This document shows, in pieces, positions 1-5,843 of a stretch of 6,068 nucleotides of DNA. The DNA comes from Bacteroidales bacterium H10 (lineage in GTDB: Bacteria; Bacteroidota; Bacteroidia; Bacteroidales; Muribaculaceae), in the NCBI GenBank assembly GCA_001701295.1, contig DAAV01000055.1:15910-21977 (forward strand). The letters run 5' to 3'. A model generated the notes under the pieces. It was not told where the DNA came from and ran no database searches. It was given only the letters and a program-made list of their open reading frames with translations. The position numbers and the translations under genes are program-made. Each line of letters begins with the position of its first letter. Within the stretch, counting starts at the first letter, position 1.

Positions 1-100
1 CGGCATCGATCACAGAGCCTTTTAATTTGTCCTGATCTGCCGCCGTCACCGACAGCAGACCGGACAAAAGTGAAAGTATGAGAAAACAGTATCGTGTCAT
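1..100 (-). CDS. N-terminus of exported carboxypeptidase-regulatory-like / outer-membrane protein (partial)
   Basis: Only the first 33 codons are present; the gene runs off the left edge. The product begins MTRYCFLILSLLSG and continues with a hydrophobic stretch ending near VTAA, which reads as a Sec signal peptide. It is followed by DQDKLKGSVIDA. A 'GxVxDA' strand right after the signal peptide is how CarboxypepD_reg-like domains of Bacteroidota TonB-dependent receptors and related barrel proteins usually begin. The ATG (98-100) overlaps the TGA of the GLPGLI gene upstream as ATGA, so the two are almost certainly one operon with coupled translation. GLPGLI genes are often followed by such an outer-membrane partner, which supports the assignment. 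The barrel itself is outside the window, so a SusC-like receptor, a smaller barrel or another regulatory-domain protein cannot be told apart. Confidence 0.7.
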   Translation of the reverse strand, partial: MTRYCFLILSLLSGLLSVTAADQDKLKGSVIDA

Positions 101-978
101 TTTTTCCCGTCTCGTTCGATATAGTCAAACTGAAGTTCTATCGGATCGTATGCGTCAAGCGTAGGGTTGCCGTTTTCGTCTGTCACTGTAATCTTTCCGC
201 CGGTGGTGGCCTCGTAATATGCGTACGGGTTCACGTCGTAGCGGTGCTTCGTGTCGTAATATGTGGATCGTCCCACGTTGTTGAAGGGAACTTTGTATAT
301 TGTGACAGGACGATCGGCTTTGGATTTGATGCCGATGCATTCGAATGAGTAATAACCTTTATCATCCGAGGCTTTCATAATGAGTCCCGGAAGTCCGTGC
401 AGTTTCCAGGGACCGTCCATCAAAGGAATCTCTTCGGTATATAATACGTTCCATCGCCGCCCTCTGAATTCGCATCTGGCTCCATGACATTCATATCCTG
501 CCACATTTGCCACAGAATCGGTAAGTTCCCATTCCAGTTGCGGCATTTCTTCCTCATATCTGAACCAGTCCTGGCATATCTTTTCCGTATGAGTAAGTTT
601 GCCTGCGGGATAATTCTTATAGATCGTCATGAATTCACCGGTGCTCAATTTTCCCTCTATTGCCGCGTCGGCTATCTGCTCCTGGGTCGATCTCATCAGA
701 ATTGAGTCAACGGTAAGATTTTTGTAGCTTGAGAATTTAGACAGCCCCCCTGGCCCGATCTGCAGAAGCATGTTGTCGCGGACATAATTGTCTTCGAGGA
801 GGCCTGTCGTGTCCGCACACCAACTGTAATCGTAGACGAACTCCATGTTTTCGGGAGCGATGGTTTCCGTCTCCGGCACATTTGCCTGGAAGATACTCAG
901 TGTCCGGCGTACTGTCTTGCCTGAGGCTGCGGAAGTGATCATGGCCACAATGGCGAAAATTAGAAATGATTTTTTCAT
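97..978 (-). CDS. GLPGLI family exported protein
   Basis: A 293-residue exported protein of the Bacteroidota GLPGLI family (Porph_ging type). The diagnostic motif GLPGLI is at residues 195-200 within the typical context LMDGPWKLHGLPGLIMKA. It is preceded by GYECHGARCEFRGRRW (about 161-176) with Cys164 and Cys169, and followed by the usual 'D..GYYSFEC' segment. Residues 1-20 (MKKSFLIF..., ending SAASG) form a signal peptide, so the protein should be periplasmic or outer-membrane associated; the family's biochemical role is not established. I chose ATG at 978 over an in-frame GTG at 999 because the signal peptide starts there and the predicted transcription start is near 1000, on top of the GTG. 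It is the first gene of a leftward operon with the outer-membrane-type gene at 1-100. It diverges from a two-component operon whose regulator probably controls it through the repeats at 1040-1083. Confidence 0.92.
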   Translation of the reverse strand: MKKSFLIFAIVAMITSAASGKTVRRTLSIFQANVPETETIAPENMEFVYDYSWCADTTGLLEDNYVRDNMLLQIGPGGLSKFSSYKNLTVDSILMRSTQEQIADAAIEGKLSTGEFMTIYKNYPAGKLTHTEKICQDWFRYEEEMPQLEWELTDSVANVAGYECHGARCEFRGRRWNVLYTEEIPLMDGPWKLHGLPGLIMKASDDKGYYSFECIGIKSKADRPVTIYKVPFNNVGRSTYYDTKHRYDVNPYAYYEATTGGKITVTDENGNPTLDAYDPIELQFDYIERDGKK

Positions 979-1003
979 ATCTTTATATTTTGGTTTCACG
1001 ATG

Positions 1004-1011
1004 CAAAGTTA
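1004..1011 (-). promoter_or_regulatory. Bacteroidota -7 promoter element for the GLPGLI operon
   Basis: On the minus strand this reads TAACTTTG, a full match to the Bacteroidota -7 consensus TAnnTTTG. It would place the transcription start near 1000, giving a leader of about 20 nt before ATG 978. No good TTTG -33 element lies at the right distance; the nearest candidate reads TTTTCG. A weak -33 with regulator-like repeats immediately upstream (1040-1083) fits an activator-dependent promoter, which is inference. Confidence 0.6.
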
Positions 1012-1039
1012 TAGTGGCTTTGCCTCATAGAGCGAAAAT

Positions 1040-1083
1040 AATCATTACTCAAAGATTATGGAATTATTACTAAATTATTACTG
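1040..1083. promoter_or_regulatory. Four tandem 11-bp direct repeats, probable OmpR-type response-regulator operator
   Basis: Consecutive 11-mers read AATCATTACTC (1040), AAAGATTATGG (1051), AATTATTACTA (1062) and AATTATTACTG (1073). ATTA falls at the same offset in all four. Copies three and four share ten bases exactly, copy one differs from them by one base in that core, and copy two is degenerate. An 11-bp period puts the sites on one face of the helix and is the known arrangement for PhoB/OmpR-type winged-helix regulators. The array spans about -40 to -83 of the GLPGLI promoter, a standard activator position, and about -59 to -102 of the kinase promoter. The regulator encoded at 2642-3331 is the obvious candidate ligand; binding is inferred. 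The DNA is A/T-rich, so chance contributes to some of the similarity. Confidence 0.6.
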
Positions 1084-1130
1084 GCAGCCAAATAGATTGA
1101 TTTTCAGTAGGTGCGCCGGATGTTTTTCAT

Positions 1131-1138
1131 TAATTTTG
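1131..1138 (+). promoter_or_regulatory. Bacteroidota -7 promoter element for the two-component operon
   Basis: This reads TAATTTTG followed by CA, matching TAnnTTTG. Only four bases (CAGC) separate it from the ATG of the histidine kinase, so transcription should start at or one base before the start codon, giving a leaderless or nearly leaderless mRNA. A -33 TTTG at the normal spacing is not visible; the expected position reads GTAG. Confidence 0.55.
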
Positions 1139-1142
1139 CAGC

Positions 1143-2645
1143 ATGGAGAAAAGAATAAAGATATTATATATAATCACTATCATCGCGATTATCGCATTTT
1201 TATGTCTGCAGGGATATTGGCTTTACGGACGATATGAATTCTCGCTTATGGAATATGAACGTTCCTTGAGCGGCAGAGTAATGAAATGTGTTGACGAATA
1301 TACGGAATATCGCGACAAATCTCCTATCGATTACCGGAGGGTCAAGACATCGAAATCGAAAAATGACAGCATAATGCAGATCCCGTCATTCGAAATCAGC
1401 CATACCGGCACCTTTGGCGATTCGGTAAGGATCTCGCGTAAGTCGACGATTCATACATATATTCTATCGGCCCAGGAACTTCTCGGACTCGCACCCGGTG
1501 CGCCCTTGACGGAGGAACAGAAATATAAAGCTGCCGAATTGGCGCAGCTGCATATGAATGATCCTGCATATTCAGAAACTTTTGATGCGTCAGGTGCCAA
1601 AGACGAAACCGAGGCATGGGTTGCAACCAACAATGTTTCGCTCGAACGCAAAACCCCGTTTACGGTCGAAGGGATGGATTCGGTTCTGGTTAAAGCGGGT
1701 ATTCCGGCTAAAATCAGTATAGCGCAGGCTGACAGTGCCGTATGGCATACAAAGGAGGTATTCCATAATTCTCTTTTTTCGCCCCGACTGTCACTGACAA
1801 TTCCCTATTCTCAGCTGGAGGGACGGACTGTGACCGTCACATGCCCGATCAATCCTCTCAGTGTGCTTCCTGACATCTGGCACACTCTCCTGATATCTCT
1901 GATTGTATCGGTTCTTCTAATCCTGTGTCTTGTATTGCAGTTTTCGACAGTGCTTAAGCTCTCGCGTCTCGACAGGATGCGCAACAGCTTTATTACCACC
2001 ATGATCCATGAGCTCAAGCGCCCAATCTCAACTTTGAAGATGTGTGTGTCGGGACTTGATAACGAACGGATGATGTCAGATTCGGATGTGAGAAAGGAAT
2101 TATTGTCGGAGACAAGAAACGCCCTCGACAATCTTTCGGCTTATTTCTCTAAACTCAGAGACATAACGTTCAATAATGTGGAGCAGATACCTTTGAACAT
2201 CAGGAGTATAAATCTCTATGAATTGTTTGAAACCGTTGCGTCTGCAACCGTCTGTCCTGTCGGCAAGAGTGTCGATATCAGCAATAATATCGATAAGACG
2301 CTCGAAGTGTCGGCCGACCGGTCTCATCTCTATAATATTCTGAATAATCTTGTGGAAAATGCCATTAAATACTCCGGTACGTCAGTAGAAATAAACGCTG
2401 ACGCGGCGGAGGAGAACGGCAAGGTGGAACTGCACATAAGCGATACCGGCAACGGCATTCCGTCAGGTGATTTGAAACATATATTCAAACGCTTCTATCG
2501 CGGAAAGGCAGCGGCGGCCAAGCCGCCCGGCATGGGTCTCGGACTTGCTTATGTGAGATTGCTTGTAGACGCGCATGGTGGCGACATAACTGTTGAAAGT
2601 ACTGAAGGAAAGGGTACATGTTTCACAATAATATTCCCGCAATGA
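1143..2645 (+). CDS. Membrane sensor histidine kinase
   Basis: A 500-residue inner-membrane sensor kinase that should phosphorylate the adjacent response regulator. TM1 is at about residues 7-27 and TM2 at about 246-268. Between them is a periplasmic sensor region of roughly 215 residues that I do not recognise. TM2 runs almost directly into the HisKA domain, so there is no HAMP linker. The phosphoacceptor is His289 in MIHELKRPI. In the ATPase domain the N box is NNLVENAIKYS (401-411), the G1 box is DTGNGIP (434-440), the F box is FKRFYRG (448-454), and the G2 box is GMGLGL (463-468). The residue four after the histidine is Arg293 where most HisKA kinases have Thr or Asn. The start MEKRIKILYI leads straight into TM1, so ATG 1143 is well supported although the promoter element is only four bases upstream. 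The stop overlaps the regulator's start as ATGA. Confidence 0.95.
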   Translation: MEKRIKILYIITIIAIIAFLCLQGYWLYGRYEFSLMEYERSLSGRVMKCVDEYTEYRDKSPIDYRRVKTSKSKNDSIMQIPSFEISHTGTFGDSVRISRKSTIHTYILSAQELLGLAPGAPLTEEQKYKAAELAQLHMNDPAYSETFDASGAKDETEAWVATNNVSLERKTPFTVEGMDSVLVKAGIPAKISIAQADSAVWHTKEVFHNSLFSPRLSLTIPYSQLEGRTVTVTCPINPLSVLPDIWHTLLISLIVSVLLILCLVLQFSTVLKLSRLDRMRNSFITTMIHELKRPISTLKMCVSGLDNERMMSDSDVRKELLSETRNALDNLSAYFSKLRDITFNNVEQIPLNIRSINLYELFETVASATVCPVGKSVDISNNIDKTLEVSADRSHLYNILNNLVENAIKYSGTSVEINADAAEENGKVELHISDTGNGIPSGDLKHIFKRFYRGKAAAAKPPGMGLGLAYVRLLVDAHGGDITVESTEGKGTCFTIIFPQ

Positions 2646-3331
2646 AGAAAAATATAAAAATCCTTCTGGTTGATGATGATATTAAAAACTCGATGCTTCT
2701 GAAACGCTTTATCGAGACGGAAGGTTATGAGGTAATCTATGCGAACAACGGTAATGTGGGATTGGAAATGTATCGGGAAACACGTCCCGACCTGATTCTT
2801 CTTGACATAAATATGCCTGAACTCGATGGCTTCGAGATGGCGAGGATCATAAGGCGGAACGATAAGAAAGTCATTATTTTCTTTCTGACCGATCGCACGG
2901 ACAAGGTTGACCGTCTGCATGGATTTTCACTGAAAGGGAATGACTATATACCAAAACCGTTTTATCCTGAAGAACTTATTGCCAGGATCAACGAGCGGTT
3001 TGACAGCATGACGGTGAATCATGATGTCGAATACCGGTTGGGCGAGACTGTTTTCCGTCCGAATCTCTCTTCTCTTACCTACAAAGGCGAGACACACGCC
3101 CTTTCCGTACGTCAGACCGAGATTCTGCTTATGCTTGTCGAGAATGCCGGAATGCCGGTCGAACGTGACGAGATTCTTGAAAAAATTTGGGGCGATGCAA
3201 GTTACTCGAACTCGCTCGCCCTCAATGTCCAGATCACGTATATACGCCGGCTTCTTTCCGATCCGGGGGTGACCATCACCTCAATTAAGAAGCGGGGTTA
3301 CGTCCTGACGTGCCGCGACAGCGGGTCTTGA
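2642..3331 (+). CDS. OmpR/PhoB-family DNA-binding response regulator
   Basis: A 229-residue cytoplasmic transcription factor. The receiver domain (about 1-120) has the acidic cluster Asp11-Asp13, phosphoacceptor Asp55 in LLDINMP, the switch Thr83, Tyr102, and Lys105 in PKPF. A winged-helix effector domain (about 128-225) carries RQTEILLMLVENAG, KIWGDASYSNSLALNV (recognition-helix region) and the wing IKKRGYVL. The gene is translationally coupled to the kinase by an ATGA overlap. I chose ATG 2642, which begins MKKNIKILLVDDD, the normal start of a receiver domain. An in-frame ATG at 2618 with a purine-rich AGGAAAGGG just upstream would add eight residues and cannot be excluded. Its likely operator is the 11-bp repeat array at 1040-1083, implying control of the GLPGLI operon and possibly of its own promoter. 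Its last 51 bp are antisense to the end of the phosphate transporter gene. Confidence 0.95.
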   Translation: MKKNIKILLVDDDIKNSMLLKRFIETEGYEVIYANNGNVGLEMYRETRPDLILLDINMPELDGFEMARIIRRNDKKVIIFFLTDRTDKVDRLHGFSLKGNDYIPKPFYPEELIARINERFDSMTVNHDVEYRLGETVFRPNLSSLTYKGETHALSVRQTEILLMLVENAGMPVERDEILEKIWGDASYSNSLALNVQITYIRRLLSDPGVTITSIKKRGYVLTCRDSGS

Positions 3332-5578
3332 ACGGAAATCCGAATCAAGAAGCTTCGCGAAGGCACGCAGATATTTTCTTAGTGACGACACCATTTCCTG
3401 TGTTTCCTGCAGCATGTTCACATACACGTACAGTACCGCTACGTTGGATGCGTCTCCGTCGCGGAGCTGGTCATGGGCGCGGTGATATGTGTCGGATATA
3501 AGATCCTTTATGTCGTCGCAATGTCTCCGCAGCGTGCCTGTCACGGCTGTATCTCCGCTCTGCATTAGTTGCAGTGTGTCGTTGAAGAGTGTCGTGACGC
3601 TCGTCATAATGGTCTCGTATTCTTCCCTATAACTTTGGGGGAGAGGCAGAAAGTTGTTCTCGACGTGTTCCTTGCATACTTCCGTGATACGGCGCAGATT
3701 ATAGAGTATACCCATACAGCAGTTGTTGCTCAGATAGAACCATGTGCTTTTTTCTATAGCCGTTTCGCGCGGCACGTAGCGCAGACAGAGAGTCTCTTTT
3801 CTTCTGGAATTCTTGAGGATAGTCTTCTGTTTTGCAAGGTTAGAATCGGTCTTGCCGAGCAGCCCCGCATTTTCATTTATGAACGCGTAGGTTATGGTCC
3901 GGAATTTTTCTTCGGCATAGCTCATGAACCCTATCTGCTGTTCGGTGATATACATCATCAGCATAGGCCATGTCTCGCTTTTGTCTTTGGTGGTGATGAT
4001 TGTCTGGAAGAGAAGATCGCTGTTTTCCGTATCGTTCTTCTTGTTGAAACGGCGGTTGCTGTGGATGATTATGTATATCGTCACGGCTGCCAGAAGGATC
4101 ATTACCCAAAGACCTCCGAAATGCATTGCCGCTACAATAAGGCCAGCTCCGATAAATGCGGCTCCGGCTGTGAGAAACCATCCGCCGATCACGGAAATGA
4201 CACCTGTTATACGGAATACCGCGCTCTCGCGTCCCCATGCACGGTCTGCAAGCGAGGTTCCCATGGCCACCATGAAGGTGACGAATGTGGTGGAAAGGGG
4301 AAGTTTGAGGGATGTTCCGAGAGCTATGAGCGCGCCTGCGAGTACAAGATTGACAGATCCGCGTATGAGGTCGAATGCCGCGCCCTGGTCCATGATCGTC
4401 TCGTCTGTATTAAACCGTTTGTTGAACCAATGGCGTACACGCGGAGGAGTCACTTTGCGCACCCATGCAAGGAAAGAGAGTGTCCATCTGACAAGGCGGC
4501 GTGCTATGCGCGAGGAACCGAACATCTCGTCTCCGCCCTGCTGGCTGCCGAGCCCGATCTCCGTTTTCGTGACATTTCTCGCTTTTTTGGATGTGGCAAG
4601 TGAAACCACCATTATCACGCCTGCTCCGATCAGAAAGTAGATCGGGGTATTCGCCGGACCGTTAAGTGAATCCATAAGAAAGCCTGTGGCGTCGCCGTTT
4701 CCGTTGGCTATATAATCCTTATATGATGCCAGGCCGCTCAGGGGCACGCCTATGAAGTTCACAAGGTCATTGCCCGCGAAGGCCATGGCGAGAGAGAATG
4801 TTCCCATCAGCACGATCACTTTGAGCACGTTGACTTTGCATATGTGCAACAGTTGCATCAGAACGGTGAAGAATGCGAAGCAGGCGGCGATGATCAGTCC
4901 GGTGTGCTCTTTGATCCATAGTTTGACTTCAGGAGTCATGAAAGTGAGACCCTTTGCCCCTTTTATCAGTAGAAAATAAACGATTGCGGTGGCGCATATA
5001 CCTCCGAAGATACCTATCTTCCATTTCAGTTTGCTTTTGTAATTGAAAGAGAATATCATTCGTGACAGGAACTGGACAACGGTTCCGAAGAAGAACGCTA
5101 TCGCCACTGACAGAAAGATTCCGAGTATCACCGAGAGTGCCTTTTCTGTATTCAGCAGATCATTGAAACCCAAGTCAATGCCACCGGCCATTTTTATAAG
5201 CGCCACTACGAATGTCGCTCCCAGCAGCTCAAATACCATCGAGACTGTCGTCGATGTCGGCATACCGAGTGAGTTGAAGACATCAAGAAGGATAATGTCC
5301 GTGACCATGACTGCCATGAAGATGCATATGAGATCATAGAATGAGAAATGTTCCGGACGGAATATTCCGTGCCTTGCGATGTCCATCATTCCATTGCTCA
5401 TGGCGGCTCCTATAAAAACTCCGATAGAGGCCACTATCAGTACTCTTTTGAAAGATGCCGCCTTCGATCCGATGGCGGAGTTGAGGAAGTTTACAGCGTC
5501 ATTGCTGACTCCTACCGACAGGTCGAATATCGCCAGCAGGAACAGAAAGATCACCACGCATAGAAAAAGTATTTCCAT
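3281..5578 (-). CDS. PiT-family inorganic phosphate transporter with C-terminal PhoU-like domain
   Basis: A 765-residue inner-membrane protein, larger than single-domain PiT carriers. Residues 1 to about 505 form the PHO4/PiT permease with around a dozen membrane segments. The two family signatures are visible as VGVSNDAVN (Asn26-Asp27) and FAGNDLVNFIG (Asn270-Asp271). The paired motifs GMPTSTT (105-111) and KLPLSTT (425-431) mark the two inverted halves, with a basic cytoplasmic loop at about 330-400. From about 511 to 745 the protein is soluble and helical, resembling a PhoU-like bundle, so it may gate or sense phosphate. PiT proteins import phosphate with H+ or Na+. I chose ATG 5578 (MEILFLCVV, start of TM1) over an in-frame TTG at 5635, which overlaps the predicted promoter. 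It is a lone gene, convergent with the response regulator and overlapping it by 51 bp. A substrate other than phosphate is possible but less likely. Confidence 0.93.
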   Translation of the reverse strand: MEILFLCVVIFLFLLAIFDLSVGVSNDAVNFLNSAIGSKAASFKRVLIVASIGVFIGAAMSNGMMDIARHGIFRPEHFSFYDLICIFMAVMVTDIILLDVFNSLGMPTSTTVSMVFELLGATFVVALIKMAGGIDLGFNDLLNTEKALSVILGIFLSVAIAFFFGTVVQFLSRMIFSFNYKSKLKWKIGIFGGICATAIVYFLLIKGAKGLTFMTPEVKLWIKEHTGLIIAACFAFFTVLMQLLHICKVNVLKVIVLMGTFSLAMAFAGNDLVNFIGVPLSGLASYKDYIANGNGDATGFLMDSLNGPANTPIYFLIGAGVIMVVSLATSKKARNVTKTEIGLGSQQGGDEMFGSSRIARRLVRWTLSFLAWVRKVTPPRVRHWFNKRFNTDETIMDQGAAFDLIRGSVNLVLAGALIALGTSLKLPLSTTFVTFMVAMGTSLADRAWGRESAVFRITGVISVIGGWFLTAGAAFIGAGLIVAAMHFGGLWVMILLAAVTIYIIIHSNRRFNKKNDTENSDLLFQTIITTKDKSETWPMLMMYITEQQIGFMSYAEEKFRTITYAFINENAGLLGKTDSNLAKQKTILKNSRRKETLCLRYVPRETAIEKSTWFYLSNNCCMGILYNLRRITEVCKEHVENNFLPLPQSYREEYETIMTSVTTLFNDTLQLMQSGDTAVTGTLRRHCDDIKDLISDTYHRAHDQLRDGDASNVAVLYVYVNMLQETQEMVSSLRKYLRAFAKLLDSDFRSRPAVAARQDVTPLLN
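3326..3350. other. Hairpin over the response-regulator stop codon
   Basis: TCTTGA (3326-3331) pairs with TCAAGA (3345-3350), and inside this CGG (3333-3335) pairs with CCG (3340-3342) around AAAT, with a small internal loop. The first arm contains the regulator's TGA stop. There is no T-run on either side, so it is not a standard intrinsic terminator. It is nevertheless the only stem I see at the junction of the two convergent genes and could help stop or stabilise the two-component mRNA. It lies within the coding region of the transporter. Confidence 0.3.
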
Positions 5579-5629
5579 ATTGTTTTCTCTGTTGATTTGT
5601 AATTTTAATACAAAGTAAGAGATAAATCG

Positions 5630-5651
5630 TTTCAAAATTATTTCAAAAATC
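5630..5651. repeat. Two 11-bp-spaced direct repeats upstream of the phosphate transporter
   Basis: TTTCAAAA occurs at 5630-5637 and again at 5641-5648, exactly 11 bp apart, in the 11-mers TTTCAAAATTA and TTTCAAAAATC. The first copy overlaps the minus-strand promoter element of the transporter gene. It may be a response-regulator-type half-site pair, but two copies in A/T-rich DNA are weak evidence. The motif differs from the repeats at 1040-1083. Confidence 0.25.
5633..5640 (-). promoter_or_regulatory. Bacteroidota -7 promoter element for the phosphate transporter
   Basis: On the minus strand this reads TAATTTTG, a full TAnnTTTG match. It predicts a start near 5629 and a leader of about 50 nt before ATG 5578. 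The leader contains a 6-bp stem, with TTTGTA (5596-5601) pairing with TACAAA (5609-5614). A near-match TTACTTTG at 5618-5611 is a weaker alternative. No clear -33 element is visible at normal spacing. Confidence 0.45.
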
Positions 5652-5765
5652 TTAAGAAACTGTTTAATTTAATTCAAGGTCCTGCAAGCTTCATTTTCGT
5701 CCGGTATTAATGGAAACTGGTAATAAAATAAGGAAATTTGGTATGGTATTGCCGATAATTGCTGT

Positions 5766-5773
5766 TAATTTTG
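5766..5773 (+). promoter_or_regulatory. Bacteroidota -7 promoter element for the alcohol dehydrogenase
   Basis: This reads TAATTTTG followed by CA and matches TAnnTTTG. Transcription would start near 5777, giving a leader of about 66 nt before ATG 5844. A TTTG at 5737-5740 is the best -33 candidate, but its 25-bp spacer is longer than the usual 19-21. Confidence 0.5.
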
Positions 5774-5789
5774 CAATCAGAACAATTTT

Positions 5790-5820
5790 AACTGTCGCCT
5801 CAGGGCGTAGTTTTTAATTT
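5790..5820 (+). terminator. Leader hairpin plus T-run, possible attenuator
   Basis: AACT (5790-5793) and CGCC (5796-5799) pair with GGCG (5804-5807) and AGTT (5809-5812) around a TCAG loop, with a small internal bulge. TTTTTAATTT follows at 5811-5820. The shape is that of a short intrinsic terminator. No rightward gene lies just upstream, so it would act only on the leader of the alcohol dehydrogenase transcript, as an attenuator or a 5' stabilising stem. I saw no leader peptide ATG between the promoter and the gene. Confidence 0.35.
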
Positions 5821-5843
5821 GATCATTGACTTAAGAAATATTT

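Noticed and set aside
979..999. GTG start extending the GLPGLI protein by seven residues
   Set aside because: The signal peptide starts at the ATG at 978, and the predicted transcription start falls at about the GTG.
2618..2641. Earlier ATG for the response regulator, preceded by AGGAAAGGG
   Set aside because: The receiver domain begins normally at ATG 2642, which gives the usual ATGA coupling. Bacteroidota rarely depend on Shine-Dalgarno sites, and the purine run encodes kinase residues. It is kept only as an alternative.
2549..2920. 123-codon minus-strand frame across the kinase/regulator junction
   Set aside because: It is antisense to conserved ATPase and receiver motifs, with no promoter or family resemblance.
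3353..3362. Perfect 10-bp palindrome CTTCGCGAAG
   Set aside because: It lies inside the transporter coding region with no paired site or T-run, and a single 10-bp palindrome is expected by chance at this scale.
3569..4603. 344-codon open frame on the plus strand
   Set aside because: It lies wholly antisense to the well-supported transporter, has an implausible Cys/His/Arg-rich composition, and shows no recognisable motif.
3924..4640. 238-codon open frame on the plus strand
   Set aside because: Also antisense to the transporter, with low-complexity Arg/Ser/Pro-rich content typical of a shadow frame.
5579..5635. TTG start extending the phosphate transporter by 19 residues
   Set aside because: It overlaps the predicted promoter element, and the extension is not part of the PiT fold, which begins with MEILFLCVV.
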